12,337 nucleotides of DNA, from contig MIDO01000110.1 in NCBI GenBank assembly GCA_001831055.1, positions 1-12,337 of the forward strand. The letters run 5' to 3'. The position numbers and the translations under genes were made by a program. How positions within the stretch are numbered: position 1 is the stretch's first letter; every line of letters begins with the position of its first letter. Source of the stretch: Verrucomicrobia bacterium GWC2_42_7. Its GTDB lineage: Bacteria > Verrucomicrobiota > Verrucomicrobiia > Opitutales > GWC2-42-7-A. The notes beneath the pieces were generated by a model. The model worked only from the letters and a program-made list of their open reading frames with translations, was not told where the DNA came from and ran no database searches. Positions 5,441 to 12,332 of the stretch are shown here, in pieces.

Positions 5441-7485
5441 GATAAGCTGGAGATAAAATTGTTTAATTGGGTGGTTTGTTGGTTGAGCTTTTGCATTGCC
5501 TCTTGCATTTTAAAGAGACTTGTCTGCATTGCCTCTTTTTGATTGTCTATGTATAGCTGTGTGGCGTCAATTTGTTTTTGCAAGGACTTGACCTGAGCCT
5601 GGTATGAATCGGTAATAACTTGTAGGGTTCCGCGAGAAGACGCATTAGTACTGTCTTGTTTAGTCAATTGGGTTGTGTACTTTTCAATAACAGCACCTAA
5701 GCCATTATTTTCGTCAGTAAAAAGGGTGGTTACTCCAGCGGGGTTTTGTTTTAAGGCCTTGGTTAATTTTGATTGATCTTTGATTTGCAGTTGGGAACTG
5801 GTGCTGCTGAAATCGATACCCATGTCAGCAAGGCGCTGGACTGACCCCGTTAAGCCTGGGACCGTATCAAAAACTTTAGCTCTAAGAGCACGGGCGATGC
5901 TCTTTATGTCATCATTGGTAGCAAATTGTGCAGGAGTAACTTTTCCGCTGGCATCTTTTTTTATGGAAGTATTCGTGTCGATGTAAGTTTGCACTTTGTT
6001 ATAAGCATCGATAAATCCTTGTATGGCCGATTGAGCGCCTGTCGTACTTTGATCAACCGCAACTGTTTCGGTTCCTGTTTTAAGGGCGGAAACGGTCAGA
6101 CCGGAAATACCGTGTACAGAGGCTGTTAGGTTATTGCTTTGACTTGTCATAGCGATATTGCTATCGCCAATGTAAAAGGTTGCATTCTCTCCTAAAGTTG
6201 TAGTCGGGGCTGTCAGCCCCATTTTATTCAGTAACCCACCAGAAATATCGGAAACGCTGACATCAAGCGATCCTGTATTTTTGCTTGTTAAAACGAACCT
6301 ATCATTGGTGTTATCATAAGAAATATTAACACCTGCAGAGGATAAGTTGATTTGGGACATCAAATAACCCATACTTTGTCCCGATTGAAAATTGAACCTA
6401 ACTCCGTTAATGGTGAAGGCGCCGTCTTGGGTCACCATGTTGTTACTTTGAAGCTGAGTGTCTTCGTTAACTCCACCGATGGTATTAGAGCTAGAGACAG
6501 TATTAGTGTTGTTTCCTGACAATTTCGCGGCGCTGAGGAAGTTGCTCGTATCACTAGAAGAGCCTAGCACAATGGGGTCGCTTCCTTGGCCTGTTAGGGT
6601 AATTTTGTCTTTAGCGGAATCATAAGAGGCGGTAACAACACCACCTGTGGCCGCAGAAATTTTATCGAATACATTTTTTAATGTATCTGTTGTATCGATG
6701 GTTACAGTCTTTCCGTTAACCGAAAGTGTTCCCGCTGTTACCTTGTTGTCTGATAGGGAGCTAGCTAGATTTGAACTTGTCAGGGCATTACTCATGCTAA
6801 CAGCGCCCAATTTTGAACCGCTTGATATGGAAGAGGTTCCGTTGCTAAATAATTTTACAGCGCTGAGAAAGTTACTCGTATCTCCAGCCGTCCCGATCAC
6901 GATTGCCGAAGTGCTTGATAAGGAAATTTTGTCTGAAGTGGGGTTGTATCGCGCGGAAACGGTACCGCCTGTCGCTAGGGAAATTTTATTAAAAACCGAT
7001 TGGAGCGAATCGCTGGTAGCAATGGTAATGGTTGCCCCATTGACTGTAAAATTTCCAGCAGTAATAGGGCTATTAAGACTCATAGACGACAATGTCACTG
7101 CACTAACATCGCTGGTCGAATGAATCGGCTTTGCTATACTGGAGGCTCCCGTTCTTACTGATTTTGTTGCCAAAGAAGTAATCTTAAATTGATAGGAACC
7201 AACAATAGTATTCGGTTCAGCCTCAGCGGATACAACGGGCGTAGTATTTCCGTTTTTTAAAGAAGTTGTTCTTCCTCCAAATACAGAGTTTTGTTTGAGT
7301 GCTTGAGCGGCTGATTTTAAAGCACTTAAGCTGCTATTCAGTTCACCCAAGGAGGTTGTTTTTGCCCTGGCAGTCGTTTGCTCTGTTTGAAGCTTTGTTT
7401 TAGGAACAGATAAACCACTAACATATTGATCAAGCATGGATTGCCAATCAATACCATTTACCAATCCTGTCAGTTGAGTGCCCAT
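5437..7485 (-). CDS. fliD: Flagellar filament cap protein FliD (HAP2)
   Basis: FliD caps the growing filament outside the cell and guides insertion of flagellin subunits. The 682 residues show the N-terminal D0 region (GLVNGIDWQSMLDQYV, then a heptad stretch to about residue 65), a long middle region, and the C-terminal family domain. In the latter, AIQGFIDAYNKVQTYIDTN (about 487-505), an ALRAKVF element, RLADMGIDFSSTSSQLQI (551-568) and the coiled-coil end (625-682) are diagnostic. The middle holds three related units (about 143-235, 248-345, 350-426), described as a finding. ATG at 7485 is chosen because it starts directly before the conserved D0 sequence; no Shine-Dalgarno is visible. A sigma-28-type promoter lies about 80 bp upstream. 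It is the first gene of a two-gene unit with the lipoprotein. Confidence 0.96.
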   Translation of the reverse strand: MGTQLTGLVNGIDWQSMLDQYVSGLSVPKTKLQTEQTTARAKTTSLGELNSSLSALKSAAQALKQNSVFGGRTTSLKNGNTTPVVSAEAEPNTIVGSYQFKITSLATKSVRTGASSIAKPIHSTSDVSAVTLSSMSLNSPITAGNFTVNGATITIATSDSLQSVFNKISLATGGTVSARYNPTSDKISLSSTSAIVIGTAGDTSNFLSAVKLFSNGTSSISSGSKLGAVSMSNALTSSNLASSLSDNKVTAGTLSVNGKTVTIDTTDTLKNVFDKISAATGGVVTASYDSAKDKITLTGQGSDPIVLGSSSDTSNFLSAAKLSGNNTNTVSSSNTIGGVNEDTQLQSNNMVTQDGAFTINGVRFNFQSGQSMGYLMSQINLSSAGVNISYDNTNDRFVLTSKNTGSLDVSVSDISGGLLNKMGLTAPTTTLGENATFYIGDSNIAMTSQSNNLTASVHGISGLTVSALKTGTETVAVDQSTTGAQSAIQGFIDAYNKVQTYIDTNTSIKKDASGKVTPAQFATNDDIKSIARALRAKVFDTVPGLTGSVQRLADMGIDFSSTSSQLQIKDQSKLTKALKQNPAGVTTLFTDENNGLGAVIEKYTTQLTKQDSTNASSRGTLQVITDSYQAQVKSLQKQIDATQLYIDNQKEAMQTSLFKMQEAMQKLNQQTTQLNNFISSLS

Positions 7486-7490
7486 ATTAA

Positions 7491-7511
7491 ATTGATTATC
7501 AAACTGTTATG
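7491..7511. repeat. TTGATTATCAAA palindromic site, copy 1
   Basis: The 11 bp dyad TTGAT-T-ATCAA is at 7492-7502, followed by an ACTGTTATG extension. It lies in the fliD leader, 6 bp before the ATG. A second copy of the 21 bp unit with three differences is at 7682-7702, on the other side of the fliD promoter. It could be a regulator binding pair. The half-sites resemble FNR half-sites, but the 1 bp spacing does not fit FNR (4 bp). Confidence 0.45.
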
Positions 7512-7563
7512 TTTTTTTTTGATTGTCTTAGAAAATCCAAATTCACATAAGTAGCCAACTTAT

Positions 7564-7590
7564 ATATCGGATTTTTAGAAAAAAACTTAA
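7564..7590 (-). promoter_or_regulatory. Sigma-28 (FliA-type) promoter of fliD
   Basis: On the minus strand TTAAGTTT (7583-7590) matches 7 of 8 bases of the -35 consensus TAAAGTTT. The spacer is exactly 11 nt, and TCCGATAT (7564-7571) matches 6 of 8 bases of GCCGATAA including the CCGATA core. Transcription would start near 7556, giving fliD a leader of about 70 nt. This is the usual class for a filament cap gene. Confidence 0.72.
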
Positions 7591-7681
7591 GTGTTTATGG
7601 TTAAATGTGTTGAAAAAAGAGGCAAAAACTCTCTTTTTGCAGTGAAAAGAAAGCTTTTCGATTCTAAGGGAAATGCAATAA

Positions 7682-7702
7682 TTTGATTATCAAATTGTTG
7701 TG
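7682..7702. repeat. TTGATTATCAAA palindromic site, copy 2
   Basis: The dyad TTGAT-T-ATCAA is at 7683-7693, followed by ATTGTTGTG, and agrees with 18 of 21 positions of 7491-7511. The copies are 191 bp apart on the same strand and flank the fliD promoter, an arrangement seen with looping repressors or dimer-bridging regulators. Confidence 0.45.
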
Positions 7703-7940
7703 TGTATTGCTTGGGGTGTAAGGAAATACCCAAATTAAAAAGAAAATCTAAAGCTTCGCTTTTCTCCTTAATACAGTAACAACAAATTTTCCTACTTCCC
7801 CACAATAATTATAGTTTAAACCATAAGGGATCTTATAGCAAGAAAGAAGTGATTCCTATCTCTTTAATAAAAATTGCCTTAAAGAAAGTTAACAGCTGTT
7901 TTTTTGTCATATATACTTAATAGCATTGAGAATAGATACG

Positions 7941-7978
7941 CGGAAACCTTTCTTTTCCTGAGAAAAGAAAGGTTTTCG
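7941..7978. repeat. 17 bp hairpin below the small secreted-protein gene
   Basis: CGGAAACCTTTCTTTTC (7941-7957) pairs with GAAAAGAAAGGTTTTCG (7962-7978) through 16 Watson-Crick pairs and one G-T, with loop CTGA. It starts 35 bp beyond the stop codon of the 8013-8387 gene and may end its transcript, although no T-run follows on the minus strand. The arm sequence resembles the hairpin at 8618-8657 and part of 213-242. Confidence 0.75.
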
Positions 7979-8012
7979 CACCTTGTCACTTCTATTTTTC
8001 AGTATGCTATAC

Positions 8013-8387
8013 CTAAAAAAGAGGTGTTATTGCAAGGTCTTCGACTACTGCCGAAAGGCTGTCAACACTCCTTCCTAGGGCGTTGATTGCGCTTTGGTTT
8101 TGCTTATCACTACTTTTTATCTCATTCCAAACAAATCGCGCATATATAAGGTCTCCGGACAATATATCAAAAGCCCATAGTCTTTCTTCGATGCTATCCA
8201 CTCCAGCTGCATTTAGTGATTTAAGCTGAAATTGTTCTATTTCTCTCAAGGATTGCTTTTGTCGACTTATTCGTCTTTGAATCCTATTCATCTTTAACCT
8301 GATGACATGTAAGTTTGTTCGAGTATGAAATCCGTATGCTTGCGATAAGCATAGCATTGCTAGGGTAATTAGTAATCTTTTCTTCAT
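8013..8387 (-). CDS. Small secreted or periplasmic protein, function unknown
   Basis: The 124 aa product begins with a classical signal peptide: MKKR, a hydrophobic run, and probable signal peptidase I cleavage after about residue 19 (QAYG/FHT). There is no lipobox cysteine. Residues about 25-60 are rich in R, K, Q and E with regular hydrophobic spacing (LHVIRLKMNRIQRRISRQK), so an amphipathic helix or coiled coil is likely. No family is recognised. It lies upstream of fliD on the same strand but 527 bp away, with its own hairpin between, so it is probably a separate transcript. A flagellar link is only positional. Confidence 0.7.
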   Translation of the reverse strand: MKKRLLITLAMLCLSQAYGFHTRTNLHVIRLKMNRIQRRISRQKQSLREIEQFQLKSLNAAGVDSIEERLWAFDILSGDLIYARFVWNEIKSSDKQNQSAINALGRSVDSLSAVVEDLAITPLF

Positions 8388-8540
8388 ATGGCTAATAATA
8401 AGTGGTTGGAATTTTTAGAAGATTCAAAATCCTTTGGCAAATAAATAACAAAACACTTTGCCTAAGAGTCGTAGGTCCCTTAATCGAATGAAAGGGTATA
8501 TTTCTTTTTGAGATAAAAAAGAGGGAGGGAGTCTTCTTAA

Positions 8541-8594
8541 AGGGAAAAACCAACAATCGAGCCAATCAAATTCTTCGAATTTAATTGGCTCGAT
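8541..8594 (-). repeat. Variable-stem hairpin element B, copy 2
   Basis: ATCGAGCCAATCAAATTC (8556-8573) pairs with GAATTTAATTGGCTCGAT (8577-8594), 17 of 18 positions, with a TTC loop. Compared with the stem at 3072-3110, at least two positions differ on both arms so that pairing is kept (G-C for A-T, and A-T for T-A). The flank AAAAACCAACA (8545-8555) matches AAAACCCAATA before copy 1, and 8501-8519 matches 3026-3044. Read on the minus strand it follows the gatB-proximal hairpin and linker. Confidence 0.8.
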
Positions 8595-8600
8595 ATTCGC

Positions 8601-8618
8601 TTTCCTTTGAAAGGGGCC
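8601..8618 (-). repeat. Linker motif GGCCCCTTTCAAAGG
   Basis: On the minus strand this is a slightly shortened copy of the CCCCTTTCTGAAAAGGAG linker, located between the gatB-proximal hairpin and element B copy 2, exactly where the module seen elsewhere predicts it. Confidence 0.5.
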
Positions 8619-8657
8619 GGGAAAACTTTCTTTTCTTTTAAAAAGAGAGTTTTCCCG
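8618..8657 (-). terminator. Hairpin downstream of gatB, probable terminator
   Basis: CGGGAAAACTTTCTTTT (8618-8634) pairs with AAAAGAGAGTTTTCCCG (8641-8657), 16 Watson-Crick pairs plus one T-G, around a 6 nt loop. It begins 20 bp after the gatB stop codon. The transcript would end in CCCGGCCCC rather than a T-run, so classic intrinsic termination is doubtful; a role in 3' end protection is the alternative. Confidence 0.6.
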
Positions 8658-8677
8658 AGATACTTCCGCCTCCCTTA

Positions 8678-10132
8678 CTAAGCGAGTAATTTCCTTAAAA
8701 TTTCGTCGATGATTTTTGGATTTGCTTTACCTTGGGAGGCCTTCATGACTTGGCCCTTGATGGCGTTGATGGCGTTGTCTTTTCCTGATTTGAATTCAGC
8801 AACAGCTTTGGGATTGTTATTGATTGCATCTGCGCAGAGTTTTTCGATGGCAGAGGTATCTGTGTTTTGTTTCAAATCCTTGTCTTCGACGATCTTTTCT
8901 GGGTTTTGTCCCGTTTTGAAGATTTCATTGAAAACTTCTTTGGCGATTTGTGACGAAATGACCGATTGATCGACCAACTTGGCTAATGAGGCCAGGTGAT
9001 GTGGTTTTACCTTGGATTCGGCGAGGGGTAGGGAGCCGTTTGTTCCTGCAACTGACAATTCACGTAGTAACTCGTTGACAATGAAATTGGCAATCATTTT
9101 CGGTTGATTATAGAGAGAAACCGCTTCCTCAAAGTAATCACTCAACTCTTTATCTGGGCAAATTACTGATGTGACAGAATAGGGGAGGTCGTATTGCTGA
9201 AAAAAACGCTCCTGTTTTATGAAGGGCAATTCTGGTTGTTCAGCGCGAATAGATTCTCGCCATTCCTTAGAAATTTTGACAGGCATTAAGTCTGGGTCTG
9301 GGAAATAGCGATAATCATGAGCCATTTCCTTGGAACGCATAGAGATAGTGATTCCTCCTTCTGCATCCCAGCGACGTGTTTCCTGAAGAATGCGTTGCCC
9401 TGATTCTAAAGATTCGATCTGGCGCTTAATTTCGAAAGAAACGCCGTTACAAACGCCGGAAATGGAATTGAGATTTTTGAGTTCGACCTTTGTGCCCAAT
9501 TTGCGTTCTCCTTTAGGTCTGACGCTGATGTTGGCATCGCAGCGCATTTGCCCTTTTTCCATGTCACAATCCGAGATTCCCGCATAGAGGAGATGCATGC
9601 GGAGAGATTTTAGAAAAGCAAAAACTTCATCTGCATTATGCATATCTGGTTCGGTGACAATTTCAATCAACGGAGTTCCTGCGCGATTGTAATCAACTAG
9701 GCTTTCGTTCCCGATGTGAGTGAGTTTTCCGACGTCTTCTTCCAGGTGGATACGGGTCAATTTGACCATCCTGTGTTTTCCCATGATATTTCGAGCAGAG
9801 CCTGGGAGCTCAATTTCGACTTCACCTCCCTGACAAATGGGCTTATCATACTGGGAAATCTGATAGTTTTTTGGCATATCAGGGTAAAAATAGTGCTTGC
9901 GGTCCCATTTGCAGATTTCCGGGATCTGGCAATTGAAAATCAATCCGACGCGGATAGAGTCGCGAATCGCTTGTAAGTTCATAACAGGCAACGCACCTGG
10001 TAGGCCAAGAACAACAGAATTGGTAAGAGTGTTGGGTTCTGCACCATACGCATAAGGGACTCGTGTAAAGAGTTTTGTTTTTGTGCCAAGTTGTACATGG
10101 ACTTCTAATCCGATGACTGCTTCGTATTCCAT
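8678..10132 (-). CDS. gatB: Asp/Glu-tRNA amidotransferase subunit B
   Basis: GatB binds misacylated Glu-tRNA(Gln) or Asp-tRNA(Asn), activates the side chain with ATP and receives ammonia from GatA. At 484 aa it is full length. The N-terminal cradle begins YEAVIGLEVHVQL and contains YGAEPNTLT, GLPGALPVMN, KHYFYPDMPKNYQISQYD (about 84-101), DYNRAGTPLIEIVTEPDM and MRCDANISVRP. The last 150 residues form the helical YqeY-like tRNA-recognition tail. The gene starts 5 bp after the gatA stop without a visible Shine-Dalgarno, so translational coupling is likely. It is last in the gatCAB order, followed by hairpins at 8618-8657 and 8556-8594. Confidence 0.97.
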   Translation of the reverse strand: MEYEAVIGLEVHVQLGTKTKLFTRVPYAYGAEPNTLTNSVVLGLPGALPVMNLQAIRDSIRVGLIFNCQIPEICKWDRKHYFYPDMPKNYQISQYDKPICQGGEVEIELPGSARNIMGKHRMVKLTRIHLEEDVGKLTHIGNESLVDYNRAGTPLIEIVTEPDMHNADEVFAFLKSLRMHLLYAGISDCDMEKGQMRCDANISVRPKGERKLGTKVELKNLNSISGVCNGVSFEIKRQIESLESGQRILQETRRWDAEGGITISMRSKEMAHDYRYFPDPDLMPVKISKEWRESIRAEQPELPFIKQERFFQQYDLPYSVTSVICPDKELSDYFEEAVSLYNQPKMIANFIVNELLRELSVAGTNGSLPLAESKVKPHHLASLAKLVDQSVISSQIAKEVFNEIFKTGQNPEKIVEDKDLKQNTDTSAIEKLCADAINNNPKAVAEFKSGKDNAINAIKGQVMKASQGKANPKIIDEILRKLLA

Positions 10133-10137
10133 GATAA

Positions 10138-11604
10138 TTAAAGGGATGGATTTTTTGTGTAGTGAGGGTGTGCTTTCTCAAAGAAATCTGCAATGGCAAG
10201 CAACTGAGCTTCTGCATAGGGTTTGCCTATGATCTGCAAGCCAACGGGCAGATTGTTGTTTGTAAAGCCGCAAGGAATGGAGATTCCTGGGAGTCCTGCT
10301 AAATTGATAGAGATGGTGTAAATATCACTCAGATACATAGATAGCGGGTCTGTTGCCTTTTCTCCAATCTTAAAGGCTGCGGTTGGTGAAGTCGGAGTCA
10401 ATAAGGCATCAACACGCTGGAATGCTTGCTCGAAGTCTCTGCGAATAAGCGTCCTTACCTTTTGAGCCCGCACATAATAGGCATCATAATAACCACTACT
10501 GAGCACATAGGTCCCCAGAATGATGCGACGCTTAACTTCATCCCCAAATCCCTCTGCTCGGCTTTTTGAATAAATGTCGATGGCATCCGTTGCGTCTGAA
10601 CTCCGATGGGTATAACGAATCCCATCATAGCGAGCCAGATTGGATGAAGCTTCGGCTGTTGCTGTTAAATAGTAAGCTGGAATAGCCAAATCAGCATTTG
10701 GCAGCGATACTTCAACAATCTCACAGCCCTGTTGCTTATAAAAATCGATGGCCTTTTCTATAAAAACGCGAACCTCTGGATTAAGGCCTTCGCCGAAATA
10801 TTCCTTAGGAACCCCTAATTTCCAAGGACCCTTATTTTTTTCAATAGATTCTGTGTAATTGGGAATATTGGCCTTAAAACTTGTAGAATCGTAGCGATCG
10901 TGTCCCGCTATGATTTGCAAAGTGCTTGCGACGTCTTTCACGGTCCTCGCAAAAGGACCAATTTGATCAAGAGAGCTAGCAAAAGCAGCTAATCCATAAC
11001 GACTTACGAGTCCATATGTGGGTTTTAGTCCTACAACACCACACAAGGCTGCAGGTTGTCTAATGGAACCGCCTGTATCGCTTCCGAGAGCAATAATCGT
11101 TTCTCCCGCAGCAACAGCGGCAGAACTCCCTCCACTGCTTCCCCCCGGGATACGTTCAAGGTCCCAAGGATTATGCGTTGCCTGGAAAGCAGAGTTTTCA
11201 ACAGAAGAACCCATTGCAAATTCGTCGAGATTCGTCCGTCCCCACATAATTGCCCCTGCATCGCGTAAACGTTCAATAGCTGTTGACGTATAAGGGCTTA
11301 TATAGTTTTTTAAAATCTTACTTGCACACGTCAATTGTACACCCTTATCTGCCAAGATATCTTTAGTCGCTACGGGAATACCATCAAGAGGGCTCAATTT
11401 CTTGCCAGCTGCACGACGTTCATCGGAAGCCTTCGCTTCTGCAATGACTTTTTCTTCATTAGTCGCAAGGAATGCCTGCACCCTTGGCTCAATCTTTTTT
11501 GTCCGATCGATTACAGACTGGATTAATTCAACAGCAGAAATCTCCTTTTTATCGAGCAATTCGCCTAGTTCTGCTGCACTTTTAAAAAATAATTCGTTTG
11601 ACAT
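10138..11604 (-). CDS. gatA: Asp/Glu-tRNA amidotransferase subunit A (amidase)
   Basis: GatA hydrolyses glutamine and passes ammonia to GatB. The 488 aa sequence is full length and carries the amidase-signature triad: K81 in VATKDIL, the cis-serine S156 in PGGSSGGSS, and nucleophile S180 in GSDTGGSIRQPA. The lysine and nucleophile keep the spacing known from Staphylococcus aureus GatA (K79, S154, S178). The glycine-rich substrate-binding stretch GLKPTYGLVSRYGL follows. The C-terminal part ends in GFTNNNLPVGLQIIGKP, which is typical. The ATG lies 12 bp after gatC with a weak AGGAT upstream. Confidence 0.97.
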   Translation of the reverse strand: MSNELFFKSAAELGELLDKKEISAVELIQSVIDRTKKIEPRVQAFLATNEEKVIAEAKASDERRAAGKKLSPLDGIPVATKDILADKGVQLTCASKILKNYISPYTSTAIERLRDAGAIMWGRTNLDEFAMGSSVENSAFQATHNPWDLERIPGGSSGGSSAAVAAGETIIALGSDTGGSIRQPAALCGVVGLKPTYGLVSRYGLAAFASSLDQIGPFARTVKDVASTLQIIAGHDRYDSTSFKANIPNYTESIEKNKGPWKLGVPKEYFGEGLNPEVRVFIEKAIDFYKQQGCEIVEVSLPNADLAIPAYYLTATAEASSNLARYDGIRYTHRSSDATDAIDIYSKSRAEGFGDEVKRRIILGTYVLSSGYYDAYYVRAQKVRTLIRRDFEQAFQRVDALLTPTSPTAAFKIGEKATDPLSMYLSDIYTISINLAGLPGISIPCGFTNNNLPVGLQIIGKPYAEAQLLAIADFFEKAHPHYTKNPSL

Positions 11605-11616
11605 AATTTAAATATC

Positions 11617-11913
11617 CTATTCTTCGACTACGCGTGGAACAACTATCTGATCCTCATCAGCTTTAGGAGCATTTAAAAGGACATCCTCAACAGCAAAAGT
11701 TGATTCAGGGGTGTCCTCTTCCCAAACATTATAAAAGGGAAAGGAGTGGGACATGGGTTCGATGCCATCAACGTTTACTTGGCTTATTTTCTCACAATAC
11801 GTTATAATATTCTCCAATTGGCCAGAAAATTTCACCTTTTCAGCGTCTGACAACTCTATTCGCGCCAGCTGAGCCACATAATCTATATCAATCTTGTGCT
11901 TGCTTGTATCCAT
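11617..11913 (-). CDS. gatC: Asp/Glu-tRNA amidotransferase subunit C
   Basis: GatC is a small belt-like subunit that wraps GatA and stabilises the A-B interface. The start is placed at the ATG at 11913, giving 98 aa beginning MDTSKHKIDIDYVAQLARIEL; the frame stays open upstream to a TTG at 12009, but those 32 extra residues (many P, K and G) are unlike any GatC. The family marks are present: VAQLARIELSDAEK, the central QLENIITYCEKISQVNVDGIEP, and the end VVPRVVEE. The Shine-Dalgarno is weak. It is the first gene of gatCAB; the promoter must lie in the 11914-12010 stretch or beyond the hairpin, but I see no convincing consensus. Confidence 0.93.
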   Translation of the reverse strand: MDTSKHKIDIDYVAQLARIELSDAEKVKFSGQLENIITYCEKISQVNVDGIEPMSHSFPFYNVWEEDTPESTFAVEDVLLNAPKADEDQIVVPRVVEE

Positions 11914-12010
11914 ACCCGTTTTAGTTTTCTGTTTTTGTTCCCTTTTACAAGATTTTTTTGGGGGAATTGGGGGAACTGCTTTTGGTCTCCCAGAAAAGGG
12001 TCCCCTCAAC

Positions 12011-12135
12011 AGAAAGATGTTAGTTTAAGATTTCGAGATTGTTGGACATCGGACTCACACTTCCTTACGTACGGATGTGCGCTCGGTCGTGTTCGCCTCG
12101 TCCGCCTTCTCGAAATCTTAAACTAACATCTTTCT
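12011..12135 (-). repeat. Conserved-core hairpin element A, copy 2
   Basis: The arms 12011-12037 and 12109-12135 are perfect reverse complements over 27 bp, enclosing a 71 nt core. The reverse complement of the core matches 3357-3427 at 56 of 71 positions with no gap. The arms differ completely from those of copy 1 except for the innermost GAG/CTC. The inner pair CGGAC/GTCCG is kept, and CAC/GTG replaces a weaker pairing. The element lies 98 bp upstream of the gatC start, on the opposite orientation relative to copy 1. Confidence 0.9.
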
Positions 12136-12136
12136 T

Positions 12137-12154
12137 GCCCCCTCCGAAAAGGAG
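12137..12154 (+). repeat. Linker motif CCCCCTCCGAAAAGGAG
   Basis: It follows element A copy 2 by one base and shares GAAAAGGAG and the C-run with 4724-4742 and 76-93. In the + direction the spacer then has a weak remnant (12171-12200) and the hairpin at 12271-12309, so the same hairpin-motif-hairpin order applies. Confidence 0.5.
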
Positions 12155-12170
12155 ATCAGCATGTCGCCAT

Positions 12171-12200
12171 TGATCGAATCGGACTCGCATTCCCTGATAT
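12171..12200 (+). repeat. Possible degenerate fragment of element A core
   Basis: TTGATCGAATCGGACTC, then GCATTCC, resembles the core end TTGGACATCGGACTC-ACACTTCC in copy 2; the 9-mer ATCGGACTC is exact (12178-12186). No second half or enclosing arms are seen. It may be a decayed copy or chance. Confidence 0.3.
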
Positions 12201-12270
12201 ATATAGTGAAATGTATTGACAGTCGAGACGCTTTTGCGGTTCCCGTTGAAAGATCCAGTGGCCTAAATTT

Positions 12271-12332
12271 ATTTGGCAATCAAAATCTACCAGATTTTGA
12301 TTGCCAAATTATTGGTTTTTCTTGGGAAGGTT
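12271..12332 (+). repeat. Variable-stem hairpin element B, copy 3
   Basis: ATTTGGCAATCAAAATCT (12271-12288) pairs exactly with 12292-12309 around ACC. The tail, ATTATTGG then TTTTTCTTGGGAAGG (12308-12330), is the reverse complement counterpart of the flank of copy 1 (ATTATTGGGTTTTC, then TTAGGGAAGG), although the stems have little in common. The element runs to the end of the window, so its far flank is not visible. Confidence 0.78.

Larger units (their letters stand above)
7486..8012. other. Regulatory spacer upstream of fliD, no gene supported
   Basis: The stretch between fliD and the small secreted-protein gene holds the sigma-28 promoter (7564-7590), two copies of a dyad site, a 7 bp hairpin GCAAAAA/TTTTTGC near 7623-7641 and the long hairpin at 7941-7978. 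A 72-codon minus-strand frame at 7587-7805 begins only at TTG and its end overlaps the promoter, so it is not called as a gene. Confidence 0.5.

Noticed and set aside
6647..7123. Plus-strand 158-codon frame inside fliD
   Set aside because: It is antisense to an unambiguous FliD and its hydrophobic, valine-rich product is the expected shadow of Ser/Thr/Asn-rich codons.
7491..7502. FNR-type binding site
   Set aside because: The half-sites TTGAT and ATCAA match but are separated by 1 bp rather than 4 bp, so the known FNR geometry is not met.
7587..7805. Minus-strand 72-codon open frame upstream of fliD
   Set aside because: It starts only at TTG, has no ribosome binding site or family-like features, and its 3' end overlaps the fliD sigma-28 promoter.
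9879..10217. Minus-strand 112-codon frame over the gatA-gatB junction
   Set aside because: It lies out of frame within gatB and the end of gatA, both of which are complete and strongly conserved.
11914..12009. A 32-residue N-terminal extension of GatC
   Set aside because: It begins at TTG next to the palindromic element, is basic and proline-rich, and GatC proteins normally start just before the conserved DYVAQLARIEL region.
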